Shown here: positions 5,397-13,561 of the stretch, one piece after another
How positions within the stretch are numbered: the first letter of the stretch is position 1
Layout of the letters: every line of letters starts with the position of its first letter
DNA from: Bacteroidales bacterium
GTDB taxonomy: Bacteria > Bacteroidota > Bacteroidia > Bacteroidales > P3
NCBI GenBank assembly: GCA_031271725.1
Contig: JAISVE010000029.1
Coordinates: 1 to 14,873, forward strand
Direction: 5' to 3'
Length of the DNA: 14,873 nt
Made by a program: the position numbers and the translations under genes
Notes under the pieces: model-generated
Seen by the model: only the letters and a program-made list of their open reading frames with translations
What the model was told of the DNA's origin: nothing
Databases searched by the model: none

Positions 5397-6209
5397 TTAT
5401 GTTTCGCTTATGTTTTTTGAAATTAGATAGTGTAATCTTGGTAAGAACCGTTTGAAGTATAACATTAGCAACTCCACACCGCCGACATTTATTTCGCGCC
5501 TGTTTTTTGCAAGCCCGCACAATATTTGACGCGCCGCCTTTTCGGGCGAAATGCCTTTGTTTTGTCCTTCGTCCATTTTGCCGTGCGCATTGCCCTTGCC
5601 GTCAATTGCATTAAGAGAGATGTTTGTTCTTACACGTCCGGGAACAATCATACTCACGCGGATATTTTGCTTGCGGTTTTCTGAGCGCAGCATTTCCAAA
5701 CGCAGTGATTCAAAAAAACCGTGCAGTGCATGTTTTGAGGCTGAATATGCCGAGCGTTGAAAAAAACCGAATTTTCCTGCAATACTGCTTGTGGCGGCAA
5801 TGTGTCCGCCGCCCTGTTTCAGCATATAGGGCAGCACGGTTTTTGTAAGCGCAATCGTGCCGAAAAAGTTTATCTCCATTATCCGGCGGTCAATCTCCAA
5901 AGGCGTTTCCAATACGGTTGAACGCTGGCTTATGCCTCCGTTATTTATTAAGTAATCAATGCGTCCGAACTTGTTAAAGATACTTTGCGCTATGTTATCG
6001 AAGTTCTCGTTTGCTGCCAAATCAAGAGGTGAAATATGGCAGTTTTCTTGCAACGAGCATTGCGATTTCACACGATTCAATTCGGCTTCATTACGCGCAG
6101 ATGCTATCACTTTTGCACCTGCATTTATAAAAGCATACACCAAGGTTTCTCCTATTCCGGAAGACGCGCCTGTAATCCATACTGTCTTATTTTGAAACGT
6201 TTTTTTCAT
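5397..6209 (-). CDS. Short-chain dehydrogenase/reductase
   Basis: A 270-residue classical SDR from ATG 6209 (MKKTFQNKTVWITGASSG). The frame is open further upstream to 6260, but that extension is not family-like. The NAD(P) loop is G14-ASS-G18-I-G20, INNGG replaces the usual NNAG, and the catalytic serine is in ATSSIAG with YSASK supplying Tyr and Lys. The basic C-terminal segment KRFLPRLHYLIS may contact the membrane. Such enzymes oxidise or reduce hydroxyl/keto groups, often on lipids or sugars; the substrate is unknown. It lies 84 bases after the SUMF1-like gene and 141 bases before the VOC gene, all on the minus strand. Confidence 0.9.
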   Translation of the reverse strand: MKKTFQNKTVWITGASSGIGETLVYAFINAGAKVIASARNEAELNRVKSQCSLQENCHISPLDLAANENFDNIAQSIFNKFGRIDYLINNGGISQRSTVLETPLEIDRRIMEINFFGTIALTKTVLPYMLKQGGGHIAATSSIAGKFGFFQRSAYSASKHALHGFFESLRLEMLRSENRKQNIRVSMIVPGRVRTNISLNAIDGKGNAHGKMDEGQNKGISPEKAARQILCGLAKNRREINVGGVELLMLYFKRFLPRLHYLISKNISET

Positions 6210-6293
6210 TCTTACTTGCGAAACCTTGCCAACCGAAACTCCATGCAACGAAAATTCCACGTAAATTTAGTGATTTTGGCAGAATTAATCGAC

Positions 6294-7211
6294 TTAATCT
6301 GAACTGAGGGCAAGGCGGAAACCATAAGAACTATTACGAATACCGTAATAGTAGTAATCACGGGCAGACACACGGCAATCAACACCAAAGAAAAAGTTCC
6401 AACTACCACCACGCACAACTCGATAAGTTAAACCATCATTTGGGCCTGTAGGGTCTATCTGAGCATCGCTACTATAATCACCACCATGCCAATCGCTACA
6501 AAATTCACCAACATTTCCGCTCATATCATACAATCCAAGAACATTTGCCTGCTTGGTTTTCACTATCTGAGTGCCATAGCCGAGCTCATCAGTATTTTGA
6601 CTCGGAATATTTTCCCAACACCAAGCAACATCATCTATATTATCGCTACCGGAATATTTTGTCTGACTTGCTTCCTTCAAGCAAGGACACCTCATACTAC
6701 TACTTCCCCCTCTTGCTGCATATTCCCATTCTGCCTCGGTTGGCAAACGGAATTGTTTTCCACCATCAACAAGCTGCGATAACTTATAACAAAAACCATC
6801 TTTATAATAGACTATTCCATTTACAGTATAACCAAATCCTGAAGAATACGTGCCAACGATCTCCCTCCAAGTCATAAAATACATTGGGTAATTATCACCT
6901 ATACCTGCATTCTGCAAATTATCATCAATAATATTATTTAAGCTTTCACTTCCCATTACCGCTTCCCACAAGCCCTGTGTTACTTCGGTTTCACCCATAT
7001 AATAAGTATTCGATAAAGTTACATTATGTGCAGGTTTCTCATTATCAAGGCAATCCTCACCCTGCTCCTCAGTACATCCCATGACAAAAGTACCTCCACG
7101 TATTTCTATCATTTTAAACTCTATACCACCTATATAAAAAGTTTCAATTTTCGGCTTGTCTTTCTTGCAAAAACCAACAGTAAAGGCTAACAAAATTAGA
7201 AGTTCTATCAT
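6294..7211 (-). CDS. FGE/SUMF1-domain protein with a DGR-like variable C-terminus
   Basis: 305 residues. The start has a short hydrophobic stretch then Cys15 (LLAFTVGFCKKDKPK), perhaps a non-standard lipoprotein signal. The SUMF1 (formylglycine-generating enzyme, C-type-lectin-like) domain runs from IRGGTFVMGCTEEQ through GETEVTQGLWEAVMG, FRLPTEAEWEYAARGG and GLYDMSGNVGEFCSDW to RVVRGGSWN and GFRLALS. I see no FGE-type active-site cysteine pair, so it is more likely a binding protein than a sulfatase activator. Residues 272-302 are encoded almost wholly by NNY codons around fixed CRVSAR and GFRLA, as in targets of diversity-generating retroelements. No reverse transcriptase or template repeat is in the window. 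It starts 37 bases from birA, divergently. Confidence 0.8.
   Translation of the reverse strand: MIELLILLAFTVGFCKKDKPKIETFYIGGIEFKMIEIRGGTFVMGCTEEQGEDCLDNEKPAHNVTLSNTYYMGETEVTQGLWEAVMGSESLNNIIDDNLQNAGIGDNYPMYFMTWREIVGTYSSGFGYTVNGIVYYKDGFCYKLSQLVDGGKQFRLPTEAEWEYAARGGSSSMRCPCLKEASQTKYSGSDNIDDVAWCWENIPSQNTDELGYGTQIVKTKQANVLGLYDMSGNVGEFCSDWHGGDYSSDAQIDPTGPNDGLTYRVVRGGSWNFFFGVDCRVSARDYYYYGIRNSSYGFRLALSSD
6306..6398 (-). other. Candidate DGR variable region (VR)
   Basis: 31 codons from N272 to L302, of which 30 end in C or T (the exception is GTG in CRVSAR). Aromatic and small residues cluster in two blocks, FFFGVD and DYYYYGIRNSSY, around the constant CRVSAR, with GFRLA at the end. In known DGR targets, template AAY codons become NNY after adenine mutagenesis. 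No second copy is visible in the window. Confidence 0.45.
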
Positions 7212-7215
7212 TTTA

Positions 7216-7242
7216 TAAAGTTAAGGATTTTGAATAACTTTG
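7216..7242. promoter_or_regulatory. Divergent -7 elements between the SUMF1-like gene and birA
   Basis: TAACTTTG at 7235-7242 (+), and TAACTTTA on the minus strand (complement of 7216-7223). Each predicted start site falls at, or within a base or two of, the start codon of its gene (7249 and 7211). Neither has a clear TTG box. Both transcripts could be leaderless. Confidence 0.4.
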
Positions 7243-7248
7243 TAATAA

Positions 7249-8049
7249 ATGAAATATATCTACCGTTTTTCTACACCAAAATCGACAAACACTATTGCAA
7301 ACAACATAAGCAGCAAGCAGCCTTTTGTTCTTTACACTTACAGGCAACGAGCGGGGAAAGGCATGGGAACTAATTCATGGTTTACCGGACATGGTAAAAA
7401 TATTGCAATGTCTGTATGCTTTGAGCCGAAATTTCTAAGTCCCGACAGGCAGTTTTTACTGAATATTGCTTTGAGTACGGCATTGCGAAATTCTTTGCAG
7501 TCGCTATTGCCGAAGCAAAAAATTCTTTTGAAATGGCCCAATGATATTTATGTTTCCGATAACTCAGACGGCAATAAAAAACTTGTAGGAATACTTTTTG
7601 AAAATAAAATTTCAGGCGGCGATGGCGAGTTTTCCAAAAGCATAATGGGAATCGGCATAAATGTTAATCAAAAAAAATTCCCTGATTCACTGCCAAACCC
7701 TGTTTCCATGCGGCTTGTAAGCGGTAAACAATTTTGCAAGAAAAAAATTGTACTGCAAATTTGTTCGGAACTTGAAAACGCTTTTTACGCACTTGCAAAT
7801 TCTCTATCCGAGAATTCCTGCGACACCGTTTGGCTTGAGTTCAAGAAAAAATATCTTTCAAACTTGCTTTTCTACGGCGTGATGCGGAACTATATCTACA
7901 AAGAAATCCCTGTTAGAGGAAGTATTTTTGACGTTGATGATTTCGGAAGGCTTTTACTTAAAAAAGATAACGGAGATGTTATTTGTTGCGATGTTAAAGA
8001 ATTAAAAATACCGTATATTGCCGAGCCGCTGCCGCTTAATGAAGCGTAG
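7249..8049 (+). CDS. birA: Biotin--[acetyl-CoA-carboxylase] ligase
   Basis: 266 residues. It makes biotinyl-AMP and transfers biotin to the carrier lysine of biotin-dependent carboxylases. The N-terminal helix-turn-helix of the bifunctional E. coli type is absent, so this is a monofunctional ligase. Visible motifs are RQRAGKGMGTNSW (a variant of the GRGRRG biotin loop), LLKWPNDIYV with the conserved lysine, KLVGILFEN and GIGINVNQ, followed by the small C-terminal domain with DVDDFGRLLL. The last 51 codons overlap ispE on the opposite strand by 154 bases. The start is 7 bases after a TAACTTTG element. Confidence 0.92.
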   Translation: MKYIYRFSTPKSTNTIANNISSKQPFVLYTYRQRAGKGMGTNSWFTGHGKNIAMSVCFEPKFLSPDRQFLLNIALSTALRNSLQSLLPKQKILLKWPNDIYVSDNSDGNKKLVGILFENKISGGDGEFSKSIMGIGINVNQKKFPDSLPNPVSMRLVSGKQFCKKKIVLQICSELENAFYALANSLSENSCDTVWLEFKKKYLSNLLFYGVMRNYIYKEIPVRGSIFDVDDFGRLLLKKDNGDVICCDVKELKIPYIAEPLPLNEA

Positions 8050-8822
8050 ATTGCACCGCTGTTATAGAGTTCGTTCTTTATTTCCGAAATTTGCGGATAT
8101 TTCTCTTTAAGCGAATATTCAAAATCATTTTCGATATTGTCTTTCCATTGTTCTATCGGCAATTTCAGCAACTCCTTTAATTCTGTACGAGTGCTGTTTG
8201 GGATTACGTTTTTGTATGCTTCTGCGGTGGATATTGAGAAAGACGGCTTTATTATTACTATGTCGTAAACTTTTTTTGGAGATTGTGAAAGTTCAGATTG
8301 TGAAAGTTCAAACTGCTGTTTTGGAAAATCGCTGAAAACATCTCCCCTGCCGCTTGCCATACGTGCACTGTCTTCTAAAAAAAACGCACAATCACTTCCC
8401 AACATCCTGCATAACTCCTGCAATTTTTCTTTGCTTAAACCCAAATTAAAAATCTCATTTAATCCTTTTAGAGTATAGGCTGCATCAGAACTGCCGCCGC
8501 CAAGCCCCGCACCAATCGGGATATGTTTATGCAGGTAGATTTTGCAGGGTGGAACGTTCGTGTATTGCCTTAATAAGTCCCTCGCCTGTATTACAATATT
8601 GTCGGAAAACTCTAAATTCTTGTTTAGAGTTTCCTCAATATTTACCGTTGCAACATCTACCAACTCAAAACTATCCTTAGCATCAACAGCAGGTACTATT
8701 TCTAAAATATCCGTTAAGTCAAACAACGGCACAAAAGACAGCGATAAATCGTGGAAACCATCTGCCCGCTTGCGCAAAACCTGCAAGCCGATATTTATTT
8801 TTGCATGTGGAAAAAGTAACAT
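7896..8822 (-). CDS. ispE: 4-diphosphocytidyl-2-C-methyl-D-erythritol kinase
   Basis: 308 residues of the GHMP kinase family. It phosphorylates CDP-ME in the MEP route to isoprenoid precursors. The N-terminal FPHAKINIGLQVLRKRADGFHDL is diagnostic. The ATP loop is PIGAGLGGGSSDAAY, the SDCAFF segment follows, and SLSGSGSAIYGIF closes the fold. About 35 residues after GIF (LTSQQITSPLSFLSK and beyond, serine-rich) are encoded antisense to the birA C-terminal domain. Some of this region replaces the last strand and helix of the usual enzyme, so the tail is odd in composition. The gene starts four bases after the chrA stop, so one transcript is likely. Confidence 0.95.
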   Translation of the reverse strand: MLLFPHAKINIGLQVLRKRADGFHDLSLSFVPLFDLTDILEIVPAVDAKDSFELVDVATVNIEETLNKNLEFSDNIVIQARDLLRQYTNVPPCKIYLHKHIPIGAGLGGGSSDAAYTLKGLNEIFNLGLSKEKLQELCRMLGSDCAFFLEDSARMASGRGDVFSDFPKQQFELSQSELSQSPKKVYDIVIIKPSFSISTAEAYKNVIPNSTRTELKELLKLPIEQWKDNIENDFEYSLKEKYPQISEIKNELYNSGAIYASLSGSGSAIYGIFNSLTSQQITSPLSFLSKSLPKSSTSKILPLTGISL

Positions 8823-8826
8823 TATA

Positions 8827-9378
8827 TCAATATATCAAGTATCCGACAACGCCCGACAGCACTATAAGCAAAATCGGACTGACCTTCTTAAAAAACATCA
8901 ACACTAAAAACGTAACAACACAAATTAAAATACTTTTATAATCAACAAAAGTTTCCGGAGTTATCAGCATTATAGCGGCAGAAAAAATAAGCCCGACAAC
9001 AACGGGGCGCAAAATAAAAAATATATTTTTCACAAATAAATTCTCTCTATGCTTGGAAAGCAAACTAAGCAAAAACCATATCATAAGTATTGACGGCAAG
9101 CAAAGCGCAATACTTGCCAATACCGAGCCAAGTATTCCTGTAAATTCCGATTGATAAACACTGTATGTTGCAATATATCCGGTGTATGTAGCACAATTTA
9201 TGCCTATAGGACCCGGGGTTGTTTGAGATATGGCAATAATTTCCGAGAATTGCGCGGCATCAATCCACTGATGTTTTACGCATATTTCATGCTGAATCAT
9301 TGAAAGAATCGCATACCCGCCGCCAAAACCGAAAAGCCCGATTTTGAAAAAAGACCAAAAGAGTGAGAAAAAAATCAT
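8827..9378 (-). CDS. chrA: Short-form chromate transporter family (CHR) protein
   Basis: 183 residues, strongly hydrophobic. The CHR signature is clear: FFKIGLFGFGGGYAILSMI, then EIIAISQTTPGPIGINCATYTGYIA, and about five or six membrane segments. Half-size CHR proteins usually come as adjacent pairs with opposite membrane topology; here no second copy is next to it (ispE downstream, a divergent lipoprotein upstream). The family exports chromate in some bacteria, but many members have no demonstrated link to chromate. A full TAACTTTG element at 9388-9395 lies about ten bases before the start codon. Confidence 0.9.
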   Translation of the reverse strand: MIFFSLFWSFFKIGLFGFGGGYAILSMIQHEICVKHQWIDAAQFSEIIAISQTTPGPIGINCATYTGYIATYSVYQSEFTGILGSVLASIALCLPSILMIWFLLSLLSKHRENLFVKNIFFILRPVVVGLIFSAAIMLITPETFVDYKSILICVVTFLVLMFFKKVSPILLIVLSGVVGYLIY

Positions 9379-9387
9379 ACAATATTA

Positions 9388-9395
9388 CAAAGTTA
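9388..9395 (-). promoter_or_regulatory. -7 promoter element of chrA-ispE
   Basis: TAACTTTG on the minus strand, full match to TAnnTTTG. Predicted start near 9381, only about 3 bases before the ATG at 9378. The -33 TTG box is not obvious. Confidence 0.5.
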
Positions 9396-9451
9396 GAGGA
9401 AACTTCCAAAAAAATGCGTAAATTCGTGAGAAATTTGTAGAAATAAACATT

Positions 9452-11174
<1,723 letters not shown>

Positions 11175-11175
<1 letters not shown>

Positions 11176-11411
11176 TGAAACTGTCTATTCTATCCCCTGA
11201 AAACATACTCTTTGAAGGTGAAGTGTCCTTAGTCCAACTGCCGGGAATAGACGGGCTGTTTGAAGTTCTGAACAATCACGCCCCAATGGTTACAACTCTC
11301 GCTAAAGGCAATATTCGTATTGTAGAGACAGGCGGCAAAGAAACTATGTTGCCTATACAAAGCGGCGTATTTGAGGTTAGCAACAATCTCGCCACCGTTC
11401 TCGCTATGTAA
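11175..11411 (+). CDS. atpC: F1Fo ATP synthase subunit epsilon, short form
   Basis: 78 residues covering only the N-terminal beta-barrel domain (MKLSILSPENILFEGEVSLV, LPGIDGLFEVLNNHAPMVT, LPIQSGVFEVSNNLATVLAM). The C-terminal helical hairpin that inhibits ATP hydrolysis in E. coli is absent, as is usual in this phylum. The subunit links gamma to the c-ring and rotates with them. The start codon shares a base with the atpD stop. Confidence 0.95.
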
Positions 11412-11471
11412 AAACAAGCAAGCGTTCATGCGATATAAACTTTCATTAAATTCACACATAAACTAATAAAT

Positions 11472-12500
11472 ATGAGTAATCAAAAACAAGACATTGATTG
11501 GTCAACAGTACCTTTCGGTTACAGCAAAACAGCTTATAACATCCGCGCCTACTACAAAAACGGCAGATGGAGCGAACTTGAAAAATCAGAGGAAGAAACA
11601 ATTCCCGTTCACATTGCAGCAACCGCCCTGCACTACGGACAGGAGTGCTTTGAGGGAATGAAAGCCTTCCGCTGCAAAGACGGTAAAATCCGCCTTTTCA
11701 GACCCGAAGAAAACGCAAAGCGTTTGATATTTTCTGCTAACGGCGTTATGATGCAGCCTGTGCCGAAAGAAATTTTTATAGAGGCATGCAAAATGCTTGT
11801 ACGCCTTAATGAAGATTTTGTGCCGCCTTACGGCTCTAACGGCTCATTATATATACGCCCCCTGCTCTATGGCTCGGGCGCAGAAGTTGGCGTTAAACCT
11901 GCTAAAGAATATACCTTTATTGTTTTCGGCTGCCCTGTAGGACCTTACTTTAAGGCAGGGTTTAAGCCTGTTCCCATGCAACTTATAAAGGATTTTGACC
12001 GTGCCGCACCACTCGGAACAGGTATGTTCAAAGTTGGCGGCAACTATGCTGCTTCTCTGCGTGCAAACGAAAGAGCGCATAGCGAGGGCTTTTCAACTGT
12101 TCTTTTTACAGACGCAAAAGATCATAAGTTTATAGATGAAGCAGGTCCTGCAAACTTCTTTGCAATTAAGGGCAACCGTTATATTACACCCGATTCCCAC
12201 TCTATCCTCCGCTCTATTACCAATATGACCTTACAGCAAATTGCACTTGATTTGGGTATGGAAGTAGAACGCCGCCATATTGCAATAGAAGAACTTCCCG
12301 GCTTTGAAGAAATCGGTGCCTGCGGAACTGCGGCTGTTATTACGCCTATCGGCAGAATGATTGATCGCTCCGACAACACTGAATATATTTATTCAAAAGA
12401 TGGTGAACCGGGACCAAAAACAAAAAAACTGTATGAAACCTTGATGGGTATTCAATACGGCACCATAGAGGATACTCACAATTGGATGGTTGAAGTTTAA
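11472..12500 (+). CDS. ilvE: Branched-chain amino acid aminotransferase
   Basis: 342 residues, fold-type IV PLP enzyme of the longer (eukaryote-like) BCAT class. It interconverts Leu/Ile/Val and their 2-oxo acids using glutamate/2-oxoglutarate. Motifs: ALHYGQECFEGMKAFR with the substrate-binding region, YIRPLLYGSG, and PLGTGMFKVGGNYAAS with the PLP lysine K187, then GPANFFAIKGN and GCGTAAVITPIG binding the cofactor phosphate. The 60-base gap after atpC holds no terminator, so readthrough from atpDC is possible. The gene ends at a strong terminator. Confidence 0.95.
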   Translation: MSNQKQDIDWSTVPFGYSKTAYNIRAYYKNGRWSELEKSEEETIPVHIAATALHYGQECFEGMKAFRCKDGKIRLFRPEENAKRLIFSANGVMMQPVPKEIFIEACKMLVRLNEDFVPPYGSNGSLYIRPLLYGSGAEVGVKPAKEYTFIVFGCPVGPYFKAGFKPVPMQLIKDFDRAAPLGTGMFKVGGNYAASLRANERAHSEGFSTVLFTDAKDHKFIDEAGPANFFAIKGNRYITPDSHSILRSITNMTLQQIALDLGMEVERRHIAIEELPGFEEIGACGTAAVITPIGRMIDRSDNTEYIYSKDGEPGPKTKKLYETLMGIQYGTIEDTHNWMVEV

Positions 12501-12515
12501 TCTAACAAACGTAAC

Positions 12516-12547
12516 AAAAAACGCTGCAAAATTTTGCAGCGTTTTTT
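12516..12547. terminator. Bidirectional rho-independent terminator between ilvE and the kinase gene
   Basis: AAAAAACGCTGCAAAA (12516-12531) and TTTTGCAGCGTTTTTT (12532-12547) are exact inverse complements, with A-run and T-run on the two sides, so both strands read stem plus U-tract. It serves ilvE (+) and the convergent PfkB gene (-). The GC core is CGCTGC/GCAGCG, and with the central AAAA/TTTT the hairpin loop must open at the top. Confidence 0.92.
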
Positions 12548-12568
12548 GCTTTTACTTGTTATCAAAAA

Positions 12569-13561
12569 TTAACGTTCCACTACAAGTTGAACTATCTCTT
12601 TTTTCACCGATTCCCAAGCTTCATCGCTAAGTTTAGGACCTATAATAGAAATAACCTTAGACGAAATCAATGAGGCAATTTCACCGGCTTTTTGCAAAGA
12701 ATATTCCTTGCTTAAACCGTAGAGAAAGCCCGACACATAACTGTCGCCCGCGCCGTTAGTATCTATCCTTTTTGCAGGAAAAGGCGGTATCAAATATACA
12801 GTTTTGTCATTTATAAGCATGGAGCCGCGACTGCCGGTTTTCATTGCCACAAGCGGACAACTTTTGCCTGCCTCTACAAGTGCCTCTGTACCTCTCTTTC
12901 CGGTGAAAGTTTGCGCTTCCTGCTCATTGCAAAAAAGAATATCAACATACTCCGGAATTATACGCCTCAAATAGTCAATATTTTCTTCAACTATATTGTA
13001 ACTTCCAATATCAAAAGAAACCTTTACACCTGCTTCACAAGCCATTTTCATAGCCGTTTCAAGCAATTCGTAATTCTGCACGAGATAACCCTCTATATGA
13101 AAATAATTATAGCCCTCAAAATATTCTTTTTTCAGAAATGATGATGTCAGTTGATATGCTGCTCCAAGGTGTGTAGCAAAGGTTCTTTCTCCCTCAGGGC
13201 TTACAAGGGTTATAGCAGTTCCCGAAGGAGCAAAAGGCAAGGTTTGAAAGTAGGGTTTTACGCCGTGTTTGATAAGATCTTTCATATAAAACTCGCCATG
13301 CTCATCTTTTCCGATACTGCCCGTAAAGCCGCACTCCAAGCCGAGAGCAGCGCAACCTGTTACGGCATTGGAAGCAGAGCCGCCTGTTGACAACGAAAAA
13401 GGTTGATTTATTTTTGCAAAATAATCAAGTATTTCCTTGGAACGCTTTTCACCCACAAGTTGCATGCTGCCTCTCGGAAGTCCAAGGCGATTCAAATGTT
13501 CGTCACTGTCAAGACGAATAATAATGTCAGTCAGGGCATTGCCCATTCCAAGTACTTTCAT
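12569..13561 (-). CDS. PfkB-family carbohydrate/nucleoside kinase (adenosine kinase-like)
   Basis: 330 residues of the ribokinase-like fold. The N-terminal GMGNALTDIIIRLD, the substrate-side FSLSTGGSASNAVTGCAALG (family signature 1 region) and the DTNGAGDSYVSGFLYG signature 2, with the catalytic base D273, are all present. Such enzymes transfer phosphate from ATP to a sugar or nucleoside; the overall pattern resembles the adenosine-kinase-type members found in Bacteroidota, but the substrate is inferred. Its ATG overlaps the protease stop by four bases (ATGA, 13558-13561), so the two are coupled. It ends at the shared hairpin. Confidence 0.9.
   Translation of the reverse strand: MKVLGMGNALTDIIIRLDSDEHLNRLGLPRGSMQLVGEKRSKEILDYFAKINQPFSLSTGGSASNAVTGCAALGLECGFTGSIGKDEHGEFYMKDLIKHGVKPYFQTLPFAPSGTAITLVSPEGERTFATHLGAAYQLTSSFLKKEYFEGYNYFHIEGYLVQNYELLETAMKMACEAGVKVSFDIGSYNIVEENIDYLRRIIPEYVDILFCNEQEAQTFTGKRGTEALVEAGKSCPLVAMKTGSRGSMLINDKTVYLIPPFPAKRIDTNGAGDSYVSGFLYGLSKEYSLQKAGEIASLISSKVISIIGPKLSDEAWESVKKEIVQLVVER

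Noticed and set aside
6210..6260. Longer N-terminus for the dehydrogenase
   Set aside because: The extra 17 residues do not look like SDR sequence, while the ATG at 6209 gives a normal SDR start with the strand before the glycine loop.
6486..6877. Plus-strand frames over the SUMF1-like gene
   Set aside because: Antisense shadows of a gene with clear SUMF1 motifs.
8281..8310. Short repeat in ispE (two tandem copies encoding SELSQ-like residues)
   Set aside because: A small in-frame duplication (GTGAAAGTTCA-type, about 15 bases) in a variable loop; likely neutral, no structural meaning seen.
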